Position numbers and translations under genes: made by a program. The notes under the pieces are model-generated. The model saw only the letters and a list, made by a program, of their open reading frames with translations. It was not told the origin of the DNA and did no database searches. Positions 41,889 to 50,253 of a DNA stretch of 64,000 nt are shown piece after piece (positions within the stretch are counted from its first letter, which is position 1; every line of letters begins with the position of its first letter). The stretch covers positions 868,001 through 932,000 of the forward strand of contig CAVYYY010000007.1 in the NCBI GenBank assembly GCA_963772855.1. Reading direction: 5' to 3'. The stretch comes from 3-1-20CM-4-69-9 sp963772855 (GTDB lineage: Bacteria > Actinomycetota > Thermoleophilia > Gaiellales > Gaiellaceae).

Positions 41889-42333
41889 CGCCCCGGCGCA
41901 CCGCGAGCGCGACGACGACGCCGAGCGCAGCTCCGGCGACGATGTCGAGCGGGTAGTGGACTCCGACGTACACGCGCGAGAACGCGACGGCGGCGGCAAG
42001 CACGTAGAGGGGCACCGCGAGCCGCGGAAAGGCGAGGGCGAGGATCGTCGCGCCCGCAAAGCTCGTCGCCGCATGCCCGGACGGAAACGAGCCGGTGTCC
42101 GGAACGTGGACGAGCGGCTCGGGCTCCGGAAACCGCAGGGGCGGTCGGTCACGGCCGAACAGCGCCTTCAGCCCCGTCGCGGACCAGTCGGCAAGCGCAA
42201 CCGCGACAACGGTGAGGAGAAGCACGCCCCACCGCCGGTACAGCGCGGCGAGAACGAGCGCGATCGCGATCCAGAGCAGCCCGAGCCGCCCGGCGTACGA
42301 CAGCGACTCGAACACGGAATCGAGCCAACCCAC
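41866..42333 (-). CDS. PAP2-family membrane phosphatase
   Basis: A 155-residue membrane phosphatase. The three PAP2 motifs are present: KALFGRDRP (KxxxxxxRP), FPSGHAATS (PSGH), and SRVYVGVHYPLD (SRxxxGxHxxxD). The active site faces outward and dephosphorylates lipid phosphates such as undecaprenyl pyrophosphate or phosphatidate. Length fits the BcrC/PgpB-like short class. The receiver fusion gene lies 44 bp upstream on the same strand. Confidence 0.88.
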   Translation of the reverse strand: MGWLDSVFESLSYAGRLGLLWIAIALVLAALYRRWGVLLLTVVAVALADWSATGLKALFGRDRPPLRFPEPEPLVHVPDTGSFPSGHAATSFAGATILALAFPRLAVPLYVLAAAVAFSRVYVGVHYPLDIVAGAALGVVVALAVRRGARALRRL

Positions 42334-42377
42334 CCGATGCTGGACGAACCAGCGCTGGAGATCGCGGTCGGCCGACG

Positions 42378-42956
42378 TCAGGTGGGGATGATCTGCTTCG
42401 TCTGGTCGATGAGCGCGCGGAGGTCGAATGGCTTCCCCACGAAGCCCTGAGCCCCGCGCTCCTCCGCCTCACTCTGTGCGTCCAGCTGACCGCTGAACAT
42501 CACCACGGGTATCGACCCGACGCCGTGCCGCTCCTGGACGCGGCGCAGCATCTCCCAGCCGTCGACCTGCGGCATCATCACGTCGAGGAGGATGAGGTCC
42601 GGCGAGTCCTCCTCGAGCGCGGCGAGCCCGTCCTCGGCGTTGCTCGCCTCGCGGACGGTGTAGCCCTCCATCTCGAGGTTGATGCGCACGACCTCGCGAA
42701 CCTTCTCGTCGTCGTCGACGAGGAGGACGAGCGGGCCGCGCGCCGGCTTCCCGGGACCGGACCGCTCGAGGAACGCCTCGAGGTCGCCGCGCTTGTAGCG
42801 GCGGTGCCCGCCGGGCGTGTAGAAGGCCGGGACGCGTCCGAGATCGGACCACTTCCGGATCGTGCTCTGAGCGACGCCGAGGAACTTCGCGGCCTGGCCA
42901 AGGGTCAGCCAGTCGCTCTCCCCGGCCGCGGCGCGCCGTGGTTCGCGAGAGGACAT
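42378..42956 (-). CDS. MerR-type helix-turn-helix fused to a response-regulator receiver
   Basis: A 192-residue protein. The excisionase/MerR-like DNA-binding domain comes first (about 14-60; LTLGQAAKFLGVAQSTIRKWSDLGRVPAFYTPGGHRRYKRGDLEAFL). The receiver follows (about 75-190), with VDDDEKV, phosphorylatable D in LILLDVMMPQVDG and K in FVGKPFD. The usual order in response regulators is receiver first. Here the DNA-binding part leads, so phosphorylation may modulate DNA binding or pairing. No histidine kinase gene is adjacent. Confidence 0.85.
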   Translation of the reverse strand: MSSREPRRAAAGESDWLTLGQAAKFLGVAQSTIRKWSDLGRVPAFYTPGGHRRYKRGDLEAFLERSGPGKPARGPLVLLVDDDEKVREVVRINLEMEGYTVREASNAEDGLAALEEDSPDLILLDVMMPQVDGWEMLRRVQERHGVGSIPVVMFSGQLDAQSEAEERGAQGFVGKPFDLRALIDQTKQIIPT

Positions 42957-43017
42957 CTCCCCGCGAATCTACCCAAACATGCTCGTTCTTTACACACGCG
43001 GCCCGATTCGCGTGGAT

Positions 43018-43245
43018 TCAAGGGGTTGCGGTCGTCGCCGGGCTTCCGGTCGTCGGGATCCGCAAGGTCTGTTCGAGCGTCACGGTGCTCCCCGGATCGG
43101 GGTTGTCGTCGAGCGCCTGGCCGAGCGCGATGCCGAGCGCGAACACGAGCAGGACGACCGCGATCCGGATCCCCCAGCGCACGAGCTCCTGACGGCGGCG
43201 GCGGCGGCGGCGTTCGTTGCGCTCGACGGGGCTCAGCGTGCTCAA
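43018..43245 (-). CDS. Small basic single-pass membrane protein
   Basis: A 75-residue protein starting at TTG 43245, overlapping the upstream stop in TTGA. The highly basic N-terminus (RNERRRRRRRQELVRW) precedes a membrane helix (GIRIAVVLLVFALGIALGQAL). The remaining 30 residues, threonine-rich, face outward. This topology resembles small cell-wall or transport-associated proteins, but I recognise no family. It ends the pyk-ftsB-DUF501 strand group. Confidence 0.6.
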   Translation of the reverse strand: MSTLSPVERNERRRRRRRQELVRWGIRIAVVLLVFALGIALGQALDDNPDPGSTVTLEQTLRIPTTGSPATTATP

Positions 43246-43556
43246 GGCATGTAGTCGACGGCGCCGCGCTGATACAGGTGGAAGGCGGCGTCCTCGACGA
43301 TTGCGAGGTGACGCGGCCATCCAGGCGTCGCAGCGTGCTCCGACACCGCGTCGTGGGCCCACGCATCCGCCCGCTCGTAGGTCGCCGCGAGCTCGTCGAG
43401 CGTGAAGGTCTGTCCGATTCGCCGCCGCAGCTCGTCCGTGACGACCTCGAGCTGAGCCTGCAGGCGCTCGCCGGTGATCGGCTCCTGGACCGCCGCCTGG
43501 AAGCGGCGATAACCGTCCTCCCATTCCCGTCTCACGGCTTCGATCACGAGTGCCAC
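43242..43556 (-). CDS. Hypothetical soluble helical protein
   Basis: A 104-residue protein. The start is taken at GTG 43556 (VALVIEAVRREWEDGYRRFQAAV), 12 bp after the DUF501 gene ends. Longer upstream starts would run into that gene. It is all-helical by pattern (ITGERLQAQLEVVTDELRRRIGQTFTLDELAATYERADAWAHDAV) and has no cysteine, signal or membrane span. It is likely co-transcribed with DUF501 and ftsB. I do not recognise a named family. Confidence 0.6.
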   Translation of the reverse strand: MALVIEAVRREWEDGYRRFQAAVQEPITGERLQAQLEVVTDELRRRIGQTFTLDELAATYERADAWAHDAVSEHAATPGWPRHLAIVEDAAFHLYQRGAVDYMP

Positions 43557-43567
43557 GGTCGCAGAAC

Positions 43568-44032
43568 CTAGCCGTCGGGAGTGCAACATGATGCGGGCCA
43601 CAGTGCGCCGAGCTCGGCGACGACGCGGTCGCCCAACTCGTACCCGGGCTGCGCGAGCGCGAAGGCGACGTGCGCGTGGAGACACTTCAGCCCGCCGGCG
43701 CCGGGACGCGCTCCGCCGACGCCGAGATCGAGCTCGGGGCGGAGATCACGCTGTCGTCGATGCGCCTCCGCGACGCTCGCGCCGAGGTCGGGATCGGACG
43801 CCGCCGCGCGAGACCAGCGCTCGACGCCGCCGGCGGCCTCGACGCGCGAGACCGCCGCGACGAGGTACGGGCAGGTCAGCCAGTAGGTGGTCGGAAACGG
43901 CTCGCCGCCGTCGTCGTGCGAGCGCTGCTCCGTGACGGCGGGCCGTCCGAACGGACAGCGGACGACGACGCGGCTGAAGGCACGAGGCGGTCGGCCGAGC
44001 TGGCGTTCGACGACGCTGCGATCACTTTCCAT
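43568..44032 (-). CDS. DUF501 domain protein
   Basis: A 154-residue protein with the DUF501 pattern: VVERQLGRPPRAFSRVVVRCPFGRPAVTEQ, FPTTYWLTCPYLVAAVSRVEAAGG and GLKCLHAHVAFALA, with conserved cysteines in CPFG, CPYL and LKCLHAH. In actinobacteria DUF501 genes sit beside enolase, FtsB and exopolyphosphatase genes. Here it overlaps ftsB by 11 bp. The cysteine/histidine set suggests metal binding. Its function is unknown. Confidence 0.88.
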   Translation of the reverse strand: MESDRSVVERQLGRPPRAFSRVVVRCPFGRPAVTEQRSHDDGGEPFPTTYWLTCPYLVAAVSRVEAAGGVERWSRAAASDPDLGASVAEAHRRQRDLRPELDLGVGGARPGAGGLKCLHAHVAFALAQPGYELGDRVVAELGALWPASCCTPDG

Positions 44033-44372
44033 CCCCGTCGATCGTAGTGTGCGCCTTCTTCCACGCCACGATCCCCTTGACGATGAAGAGGTGCTCGCCG
44101 GGCCGCACGTAGCCGAGGCGGCGCGCCTCGCGGCCGAGCTCGGCGAGGCTGGCGGACGACTCGACCCGCTGCTGCAGCGCGCGGCGCTGCGCGGCGAGCT
44201 GGCTGACCTCCGTGCGCCGTGAGGAGAGCTCGTCGCGGGCGGACATCCAGCTGCGCAGCGGGTGGTAGTACGCGTAGCCGATCAGGACGACCGCGACGAC
44301 CGCGAGCCAGCGCTTCGCGAGAGTCGCTGCGGGGGGACGGCGAGACCGGCGGGTTGCCATGCCGGGCCACAT
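44022..44372 (-). CDS. ftsB: FtsB/DivIC septum formation initiator
   Basis: A 116-residue bitopic division protein. The basic N-terminus (ATRRSRRPPAATLAKRW) precedes one membrane helix (LAVVAVVLIGYAYYHPL). A coiled coil follows (ARDELSSRRTEVSQLAAQRRALQQRVESSASLAELGREARRLGYVRPGEHLFIV) with the typical RxLGYVxPGE ending. It acts with FtsL and FtsQ in the divisome. It is encoded between pyk and DUF501 instead of directly after enolase. Confidence 0.85.
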   Translation of the reverse strand: MWPGMATRRSRRPPAATLAKRWLAVVAVVLIGYAYYHPLRSWMSARDELSSRRTEVSQLAAQRRALQQRVESSASLAELGREARRLGYVRPGEHLFIVKGIVAWKKAHTTIDGDGK

Positions 44373-44406
44373 TCGCCCGACGCGGAGCGCCTCCTGCTAC
44401 GAGGGC

Positions 44407-45825
44407 CTAGACGACGTCGACCTTGATGACGTTCGTCGAGCCCGGAATGTTCACCGCCGTGCCGGCGGTGATGATGACCGTGTCGCCCGCCGCGACGATC
44501 CCGGCCTCACGCGCCGCCTCGATGGAGCGGCTCCAGAGGTCCTCGACGTCCCGGCACTCCGGAATCCAGATCGGAGTGACACCCCATTCGATGGCCATCT
44601 GGTGCACCGACCACCTCTTGTGCGTGAGCGCGACGATCGGCCGACGCGGACGCAGGCGCGCCACCGCCGACGCCGTCCGGCCGGTGAAGGTCGGGACGAG
44701 CATCGCCGCGGCTCCGAGCGCCTCCGCCAGGTCGCAGGCCGCGTTGGACATCGCGTTCCCGATCGTCGGCTGATCCATCGCATCAGGTATCTCGTGCCGG
44801 TAGCCGAGGCTCGGCTCGACGGCGCGCGCGATCCGGTCCATCGTCTGGACGGCCTGGATCGGAAACTCGCCGACGGCGGTCTCGCCGGAGAGCATCACAG
44901 CGGACGTGCCGTCGAGGATGGCGTTGGCGACATCGCTCGCCTCCGCGCGTGTCGGCTCCGGGTGGTGGATCATCGACTCGAGCATCTGTGTCGCCGTGAT
45001 CACGGGCTTCCCGCGCTCGAGCGCCTTGAGGATGATCCGCTTCTGCACGAGCGGGACGAGGGCCGCGCCGATCTCGACGCCGAGATCGCCGCGGGCGACC
45101 ATGACCGCGTCCGACTCCGCGAGGATGTCGTCGAGGGCGTCCACCGCCTCGGCCTTCTCGATCTTGGCGATCACGTGGGCGTTCGAGCCTTCCTGCTCGA
45201 TGAGCGCCCTGAGGTCGCGCACGTCGGCGGCCGAGCGAACGAACGAGAGCGCGATGAAGTCGCAGCCGAGCTCGAGCGCGAACTGGAGGTCCTCGAGGTC
45301 CTTGCGCGTGAGCGCAGGGATCGGGATCGGGACGCCCGGAAGGTTCACGCCCTTGTGGGAGGTGATCGAGCCGCCGACGACGATGTTCGCTCGGGCCCGG
45401 CGGCCGTCGACCTCCTCGACGCGCAGGCGCACCATGCCGTCGTCGACGAGGACCTCGTGACCCGGACGCAGCACCTCGCCGATCGCCGCGGGCGCAATCG
45501 GGAGCTCGCCGTCCCGCACGCCGTCCTCGGCGACGACGACGGTCACGTCCTCACCGGTCGTCAACCGAAGCGGCTCGTCGAGCGAGCCGACGCGGAACTT
45601 CGGGCCCTGAAGATCGCCGATGATCGCAATCGGACGGCCGGCCACCTTCTCCGCGTCGCGGACCAGCTGCGCGCGCGCCGCGTGGTCATCATGCGTGCCG
45701 TGTGAGAGGTTGAGACGCGCGGCGTTCATCCCCGCGTCAACCAGCGCGGCGACCATCTCGGGAGTCGCGCAGGCCGGTCCGACGGTCGCGACGATCTTCG
45801 TACGGCGAGGCGCCACGGAGGACAT
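44407..45825 (-). CDS. pyk: Pyruvate kinase
   Basis: A 472-residue glycolytic enzyme that converts phosphoenolpyruvate and ADP to pyruvate and ATP. The start is ATG 45825 (RRTKIVATVGPACATPEMV). MNAARLNLSHG and DLQGPKFRVG lie in the A-domain, VIAKIEKAEAVDALDDI carries the catalytic lysine and metal glutamate, MVARGDLGVEI follows, and TSAVMLSGETAVG closes the barrel. The C-domain ends at VNIPGSTNVIKVDVV. All motifs are intact. The extra-long upstream frame is chance. Confidence 0.95.
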   Translation of the reverse strand: MSSVAPRRTKIVATVGPACATPEMVAALVDAGMNAARLNLSHGTHDDHAARAQLVRDAEKVAGRPIAIIGDLQGPKFRVGSLDEPLRLTTGEDVTVVVAEDGVRDGELPIAPAAIGEVLRPGHEVLVDDGMVRLRVEEVDGRRARANIVVGGSITSHKGVNLPGVPIPIPALTRKDLEDLQFALELGCDFIALSFVRSAADVRDLRALIEQEGSNAHVIAKIEKAEAVDALDDILAESDAVMVARGDLGVEIGAALVPLVQKRIILKALERGKPVITATQMLESMIHHPEPTRAEASDVANAILDGTSAVMLSGETAVGEFPIQAVQTMDRIARAVEPSLGYRHEIPDAMDQPTIGNAMSNAACDLAEALGAAAMLVPTFTGRTASAVARLRPRRPIVALTHKRWSVHQMAIEWGVTPIWIPECRDVEDLWSRSIEAAREAGIVAAGDTVIITAGTAVNIPGSTNVIKVDVV

Positions 45826-45863
45826 GGACGCAGCGTAGCGCCGACGTCCGTCATCGTTGCGGC

Positions 45864-47088
45864 ATGCGCGCCACCGGCCACGCCCTCGTTCCGAACTCCG
45901 AGCGAACGGCTCTGCTCGTCTCCGACGGGCGGCTGCCCGTCGTGGAGTCGGAGACCGGACGTTCGTCGGAGATCGTGCCCCACGTCCAGCGCACGCTCGG
46001 ACTCGAGACGGCCTTCCTTCGCTTCGCGGCAAGACGGGAGCACGACGACGAAGCGGTCGAGCTCCTGCTCGCCTTCGACGCTCCCGTCACGGAGTGGACC
46101 CCGACGCCGCCGGCCACATGGCAGCCGCTGGAGGAGGCGGATGCAGACGGGCTGATCGATCGGGGCTTTGCTCTCGCGGTCCGGCAGTGGCTCGACGAGG
46201 CGCGAGGCGCACCGGTGCCTGAAAAGCGGTCGCCGTGGGCGCGTCCGGGCTGGCTCGCAGGCGCGACGGCGTGGGTCGCGGCGCAGGCGGACGTCGGCGG
46301 CGCACCCGAGCTCGTCCAGCAATGGCCGCTCTCCGCGGTGTATCGATTCCGGACACCGGAGGGCCCGCTCTACCTGAAGGCAGCCTTCGCGCTCTTCACT
46401 GCAGAGCCGGCGATCACCGAGAAGGATCGCGCGCGAGCATCCCGGTATCGCGCCGGAGGTCGTCGCGGTGGAGCGCGAGCGCGGCTGGCTCCTGATGAGA
46501 GAGTTCAGCAGCGACCTCGCGGGGGACGATCGTTCGCGCTGGCCGGACGTCTATCGCACGGTGTCTGCGATCCAGCGCAGCTGGGTCGGCCGGACCGACG
46601 AGCTCACGGCGCTCGGCGCGCCGAGCCGTCCACTCGACCTCTTGCGCGCCGAGACGGGCTCGCAACCGGTCCTCGCCTGTCTCGACCACCTCGAGTCGTT
46701 CGCAGTGCCAGAGACGCTCGTGCACGGCGACCTCCACCCCTGGAACGCTGTGGTCGAGCCCCACGGCATCCGGTTGATCGACTGGTCGGACGCCGCGGTC
46801 GCGCACCCGTTTGTCGAGCTTGCCACCGTGCTCTGGGAACCGATGGCAGACGACGAGCACGCCGCGATCGTCGACGCGTACCTCGAGCCGTGGGCAGGTC
46901 TGCTATCGCCCGGCGAGCTGCGTGAGGCGGCACATCTCGGCGAGATCGCCGGCTGCCTCTTCCAGGCGATCAGCTACCGGGAGATCACGAACGCGCTCGA
47001 GCCCTCCGACCGCGGGCTGTCCGCCCACTACGAACGCTCGTGGGTGGAACGCGCGGAGGACCTCGGGAAGGCGCTCCAGCCCGGGTAG
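45864..47088 (+). pseudogene. Aminoglycoside phosphotransferase (APH)-family protein with one +1 frameshift
   Basis: The N-terminal part (about 195 residues, from MRATGHALVPNSERTALLV) and the C-terminal APH part (VERERGWLLMREF; VHGDLHPWNAVVEPHGIRLIDWSDAAVAHPFVELA) are in adjacent frames. One extra G near 46424-46425 would account for it, giving TEKIAREHPGIAPEVVAVERERG. HGDLHPWN and IDWSDA carry the catalytic and metal residues of APH-type kinases. The substrate may be any small hydroxylated or amino compound. The 3' end overlaps the enolase gene by 61 bp on the opposite strand. Confidence 0.75.
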
Positions 47089-48335
47089 CTCGCGGCGTCG
47101 CCGAGCTCCTCCTCGATCCGGAGCAGCTGGTTGTACTTCGCCACGCGGTCCGTGCGCGAAGGTGCGCCGGTCTTGATCTGCCCCACTCCGGTCGCGACGG
47201 CGAGATCGGCGATCGTCGTGTCCTCCGTCTCGCCCGAGCGGTGGGACATGACGCAGGCGAAACCGCGCGAGCGCGCAAGCTCGATCGTCTCGAGCGTCTC
47301 GGTGAGCGTCCCGATCTGGTTGACCTTGAGCAGGATCGCATTCGCAATCCCCTCGTCGATCCCACGCTGCAGGCGCTCGACATTCGTCACGAACAGGTCG
47401 TCGCCGACGAGCTGGATCCGATCCCCCAGCCGCTCTGTCATCGCCTTCCACGCGCCCCACTCGTCCTCCGCGAGCCCGTCCTCGACGGACACCAGCGGAT
47501 AGCGGTCGGCAAGCGTCGCGTACAGGTCGACGAGCTCGTCGGCGCTCATGATCTTCCCAGCGCGTTCCAGGTGATAGCCGCCGTCGCGATACAGCTCGGT
47601 TGCCGCGGGATCGAGCGCGATGCCGACGCGTTCCCGATGCCCGACACGTTCGGCGGCCTCGAGCACGGCCTCGATCGCCGCCTCCGTCGACTCGAGCTCC
47701 GGCGCGAAACCGCCTTCGTCACCGACGCCGGTGGAAAGGCCGCGCTCATGGAGCACGTCCTTCAGCGCGTGGAACGTCTCCGCACCGATACGCAGCGCCT
47801 CCGCGAACGTGTCGGCCCCGGCCGGCACGACCATGAACTCCTGCAGGTCGAGCGAGTTCTGCGCATGGGCGCCGCCGTTGACGACGTTCAACATCGGGAC
47901 CGGGAGAACATGCGCGCCGACGCCGCCGACCCAGCGAAAGAGGCTGACCTGCGCGTTTGCCGCCGCCGCCTTCGCGACCGCGAGCGAGACGCCGAGGATG
48001 GCGTTCGCTCCGAGACGGGACTTGTTCTTCGTCCCGTCGAGCTCGATCAGCGTCGTGTCGACGAGACGCTGATCCTCCGCGTCCAGACCCGTGACCGCCT
48101 GCGCGATCTCGCCCGAGACGTTACGCACCGCCTTCAGAACGCTCTTGCCCCCGTACGCACGCGGATCGGCGTCGCGCAGCTCGACGGCCTCGTAGCGGCC
48201 CGTCGACGCGCCCGACGGGACGGCCGCACGGCCCTTCGCTCCCGAGGAGAGCTCGACCTCGACCTCTACGGTGGGGTTGCCCCGGGAGTCGAGGATCTGC
48301 CTGGCGCGGACACCGGCGACGGCGGACTGGCTCAC
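47028..48335 (-). CDS. eno: Enolase
   Basis: A 435-residue glycolytic enzyme that interconverts 2-phosphoglycerate and phosphoenolpyruvate. GTG 48335 starts VAGVRARQILDSRGNPTVEVEV. Signatures are PSGASTGRYEAVELRD, NVVNGGAHAQNSLDLQEFMVVP, SVEDGLAEDEWGAW, QLVGDDLFVTN, ILLKVNQIGTL and SHRSGETEDTTIADLAV, with the catalytic lysine and magnesium ligands in place. The C-terminus extends past the usual end to SSARSTHERS. The start overlaps mazG by 4 bp. Confidence 0.95.
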   Translation of the reverse strand: MSQSAVAGVRARQILDSRGNPTVEVEVELSSGAKGRAAVPSGASTGRYEAVELRDADPRAYGGKSVLKAVRNVSGEIAQAVTGLDAEDQRLVDTTLIELDGTKNKSRLGANAILGVSLAVAKAAAANAQVSLFRWVGGVGAHVLPVPMLNVVNGGAHAQNSLDLQEFMVVPAGADTFAEALRIGAETFHALKDVLHERGLSTGVGDEGGFAPELESTEAAIEAVLEAAERVGHRERVGIALDPAATELYRDGGYHLERAGKIMSADELVDLYATLADRYPLVSVEDGLAEDEWGAWKAMTERLGDRIQLVGDDLFVTNVERLQRGIDEGIANAILLKVNQIGTLTETLETIELARSRGFACVMSHRSGETEDTTIADLAVATGVGQIKTGAPSRTDRVAKYNQLLRIEEELGDAASYPGWSAFPRSSARSTHERS

Positions 48336-49126
48336 GCGAACTCCTCCTTTGCCCGGTCGAAATAGTGGTCCTGCTCGGCGAGCCCGAGCTCGGTGAACAC
48401 CTTCCCATCCTCGGCGGCGTAGCGCTCGGCCTGCTCGACGCGATCGACGAAGCGGCGCGTCATCGCGCGGAGTGCGAGCTCCGGGTCGACGTTCAGCCGG
48501 CGGGCGACGTTGACCGCCGCGAAAAGGACGTCGCCGAGCTCCTCGAAGACGTGCGGATGCGGCTCGGTCTCGGGCGCAGGCTCGCCGGCTTCCGCGAGCG
48601 CCTCCTTCAGCTCGCGCAGCTCGTCGTCGAGGTCGACCAGGGCTCCGGCCGTGTCCGGGTACTCGAAGTTGACCGCCGAGGCCCGCCGCTGCACCTTGCG
48701 TGCGTAGAGCAGCGCCGGAAACGAGTCCGGCACGTCGTGGAAGATGCCCACGCGCGCCTCGTCTGTGCGCTTGATCTCCTCCCATCGCTCGCGGACCCGT
48801 CCGGCCGTCCGGGCCTCCGCGTCGCCGAACACGTGTGGATGACGTCGGACGAGCTTCTCGTGGACGCGCCGGGCGACTGACTCGAGGTCGTCGCCGCCGC
48901 GCTCCGAGAGGAGCAGCGAGAGGAAGTAGACCTGGAACAGCAGGTCGCCCAGCTCGTCGGCGAGCTTCTCGTCGTCACGCTCGATTGCAGCGTCCGCGAC
49001 CTCGTAGGCCTCCTCGACCGTGTGCGGGACGATCGTGCGCTCGGTCTGCTCCCGGTCCCAGGGGCAGTCGCGGCGGAGCCGTTCGGTCAGGTGCTGGAGT
49101 TCCTCGAGCGTGCGCCCGAGGGTCAC
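48332..49126 (-). CDS. mazG: MazG-family nucleoside triphosphate pyrophosphohydrolase
   Basis: A 264-residue protein with two all-helical MazG halves. The first carries CPWDREQTERTIVPHTVEEAYEVADAAIERDDEKLADELGDLLFQVYF, the metal-binding EExxxD/ExxD pattern. The second has FEELGDVLFAAVNVARRLNVDPELALR. The enzyme hydrolyses abnormal or excess NTPs to monophosphates. GTG 49126 overlaps the upstream gene's stop. Its place between a foldase and enolase follows actinobacterial gene order. Confidence 0.9.
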   Translation of the reverse strand: MTLGRTLEELQHLTERLRRDCPWDREQTERTIVPHTVEEAYEVADAAIERDDEKLADELGDLLFQVYFLSLLLSERGGDDLESVARRVHEKLVRRHPHVFGDAEARTAGRVRERWEEIKRTDEARVGIFHDVPDSFPALLYARKVQRRASAVNFEYPDTAGALVDLDDELRELKEALAEAGEPAPETEPHPHVFEELGDVLFAAVNVARRLNVDPELALRAMTRRFVDRVEQAERYAAEDGKVFTELGLAEQDHYFDRAKEEFA

Positions 49127-50139
49127 TTAGTCGTCGTCGAGCTCGCGACGGTGCATGGATCAGGGTTCGGCTGGTAGCCGACCTGGTACTTGATCCGGGA
49201 GTTGCAGTACTTCGTCTTGATGTCCGCGACCCACTTCGTCATCGCCTCGTCCTTCTGCTGCTTCTGCAGCAGCTGGCGGATCGTCGCCTGAACCTTGGCG
49301 AGCGGCGTCTTCGTCGCCGGCTTGATGGCGGAGAGGGCCTGGATGATGTGGTAGCCGTACTGCGTCTTCACCGGCTGCGAGAGCTGGCCGGTCTTGAGCT
49401 CGAACGCTGTCTTGTCGAACTCCGGAACCGTCTGGCCCTTCGACACGGTTAGCTTGCCGCCGTTCGCGGCGGAGCCGGGATCCTTCGAGTACTTCTTCGC
49501 GAGCGCCGCGAAGTTCGCGCCTGACTTCAGCTGCGCATAGAGCTGGTCGGCGAGTGCCTTCTTCTGCACGAGGATGTGGCGAATGTCGCGGCTCTCGGAC
49601 TGCTGGTACTGCGACTTGTGCGTGTTGTAGTACGACTTGAGCTCGCTCTGGGTCACCTTCACGTCCTTCGTGACCTCGTTGTAGAGCGCCTCCGAGACGA
49701 GCTGCGTCCGGATCTCCTCCTTGGCCTGGTCCTCGGTGAGCCCCTGCTGCTTGAGGGCGCTGAGGTAGCGCTTCTCGTCGCCGCCGTAATACTGCTTCTT
49801 CAGCTGCTCGATGCGCTTGTCGACCTTCGAGTCGGACACGTTGATCCCGAGATCGTCCGCCTCCTGAGCGAGCTCCGCGCGCTGGATGAGGAAGACGACG
49901 GCCTGGCCCTTCAGCTGCTCGTATTCCGTCGAGCCCGGCTTCGGGAACGCGCGCTTGTTCGCGGTATAGCTCTTCTGTGCGCGCGCCATGAGCGACTGGA
50001 ACTGCTCCTTCGTGACCGGCGTGCCGCCGGCCACAGCGACGTCATCCGAGCCGAGACTCGTCGTTCCGCTCGAACCGCCACAGCCGGCAAGGGCGAGCGC
50101 AACCGCAAAGGTAAGAAAAAGATAAATGGGTCGTCTCAT
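49123..50139 (-). CDS. SurA/PrsA-like peptidyl-prolyl isomerase lipoprotein
   Basis: A 338-residue lipoprotein starting at ATG 50139. The signal peptide ends in a lipobox at LALAGC (C20). A helical SurA-N-like chaperone domain follows (about 40-190), then a parvulin PPIase domain (about 195-290; RDIRHILVQKKALADQLYAQLKSGANFAALAKKYSKDPGSAANGGKL ... YGYHIIQAL). It folds secreted proteins outside the membrane. The longer upstream frame (from 50232) is discarded because it would spoil the signal peptide. Confidence 0.88.
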   Translation of the reverse strand: MRRPIYLFLTFAVALALAGCGGSSGTTSLGSDDVAVAGGTPVTKEQFQSLMARAQKSYTANKRAFPKPGSTEYEQLKGQAVVFLIQRAELAQEADDLGINVSDSKVDKRIEQLKKQYYGGDEKRYLSALKQQGLTEDQAKEEIRTQLVSEALYNEVTKDVKVTQSELKSYYNTHKSQYQQSESRDIRHILVQKKALADQLYAQLKSGANFAALAKKYSKDPGSAANGGKLTVSKGQTVPEFDKTAFELKTGQLSQPVKTQYGYHIIQALSAIKPATKTPLAKVQATIRQLLQKQQKDEAMTKWVADIKTKYCNSRIKYQVGYQPNPDPCTVASSTTTK

Positions 50140-50150
50140 GGAAAATGCGC

Positions 50151-50235
50151 CATTTGCAGCGGATTTGCCACGCTGCCAGACGCGCGGCCAGTATAGCAGC
50201 GACGCGCGCCGCCGCTGCTCGCACCGCTGCAAATG
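50151..50235 (-). promoter_or_regulatory. 12-bp inverted repeat around a TATACT box upstream of the foldase gene
   Basis: CATTTGCAGCGG (50151-50162) and CCGCTGCAAATG (50224-50235) are perfect inverted repeats 61 nt apart. In minus-strand orientation a TATACT -10-like box lies at 50190-50195 between them. The region is the 114-bp gap between mfd and the PPIase gene. It may be a paired operator or a long-range stem in the leader. Confidence 0.4.
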
Positions 50236-50253
50236 ACCCGTTTGGGTGAGCGC

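Noticed and set aside
45864..47088. Antibiotic resistance gene
   Set aside because: APH-fold proteins act on many substrates. The gene is frame-broken, in a housekeeping region, and has no mobile element near it.
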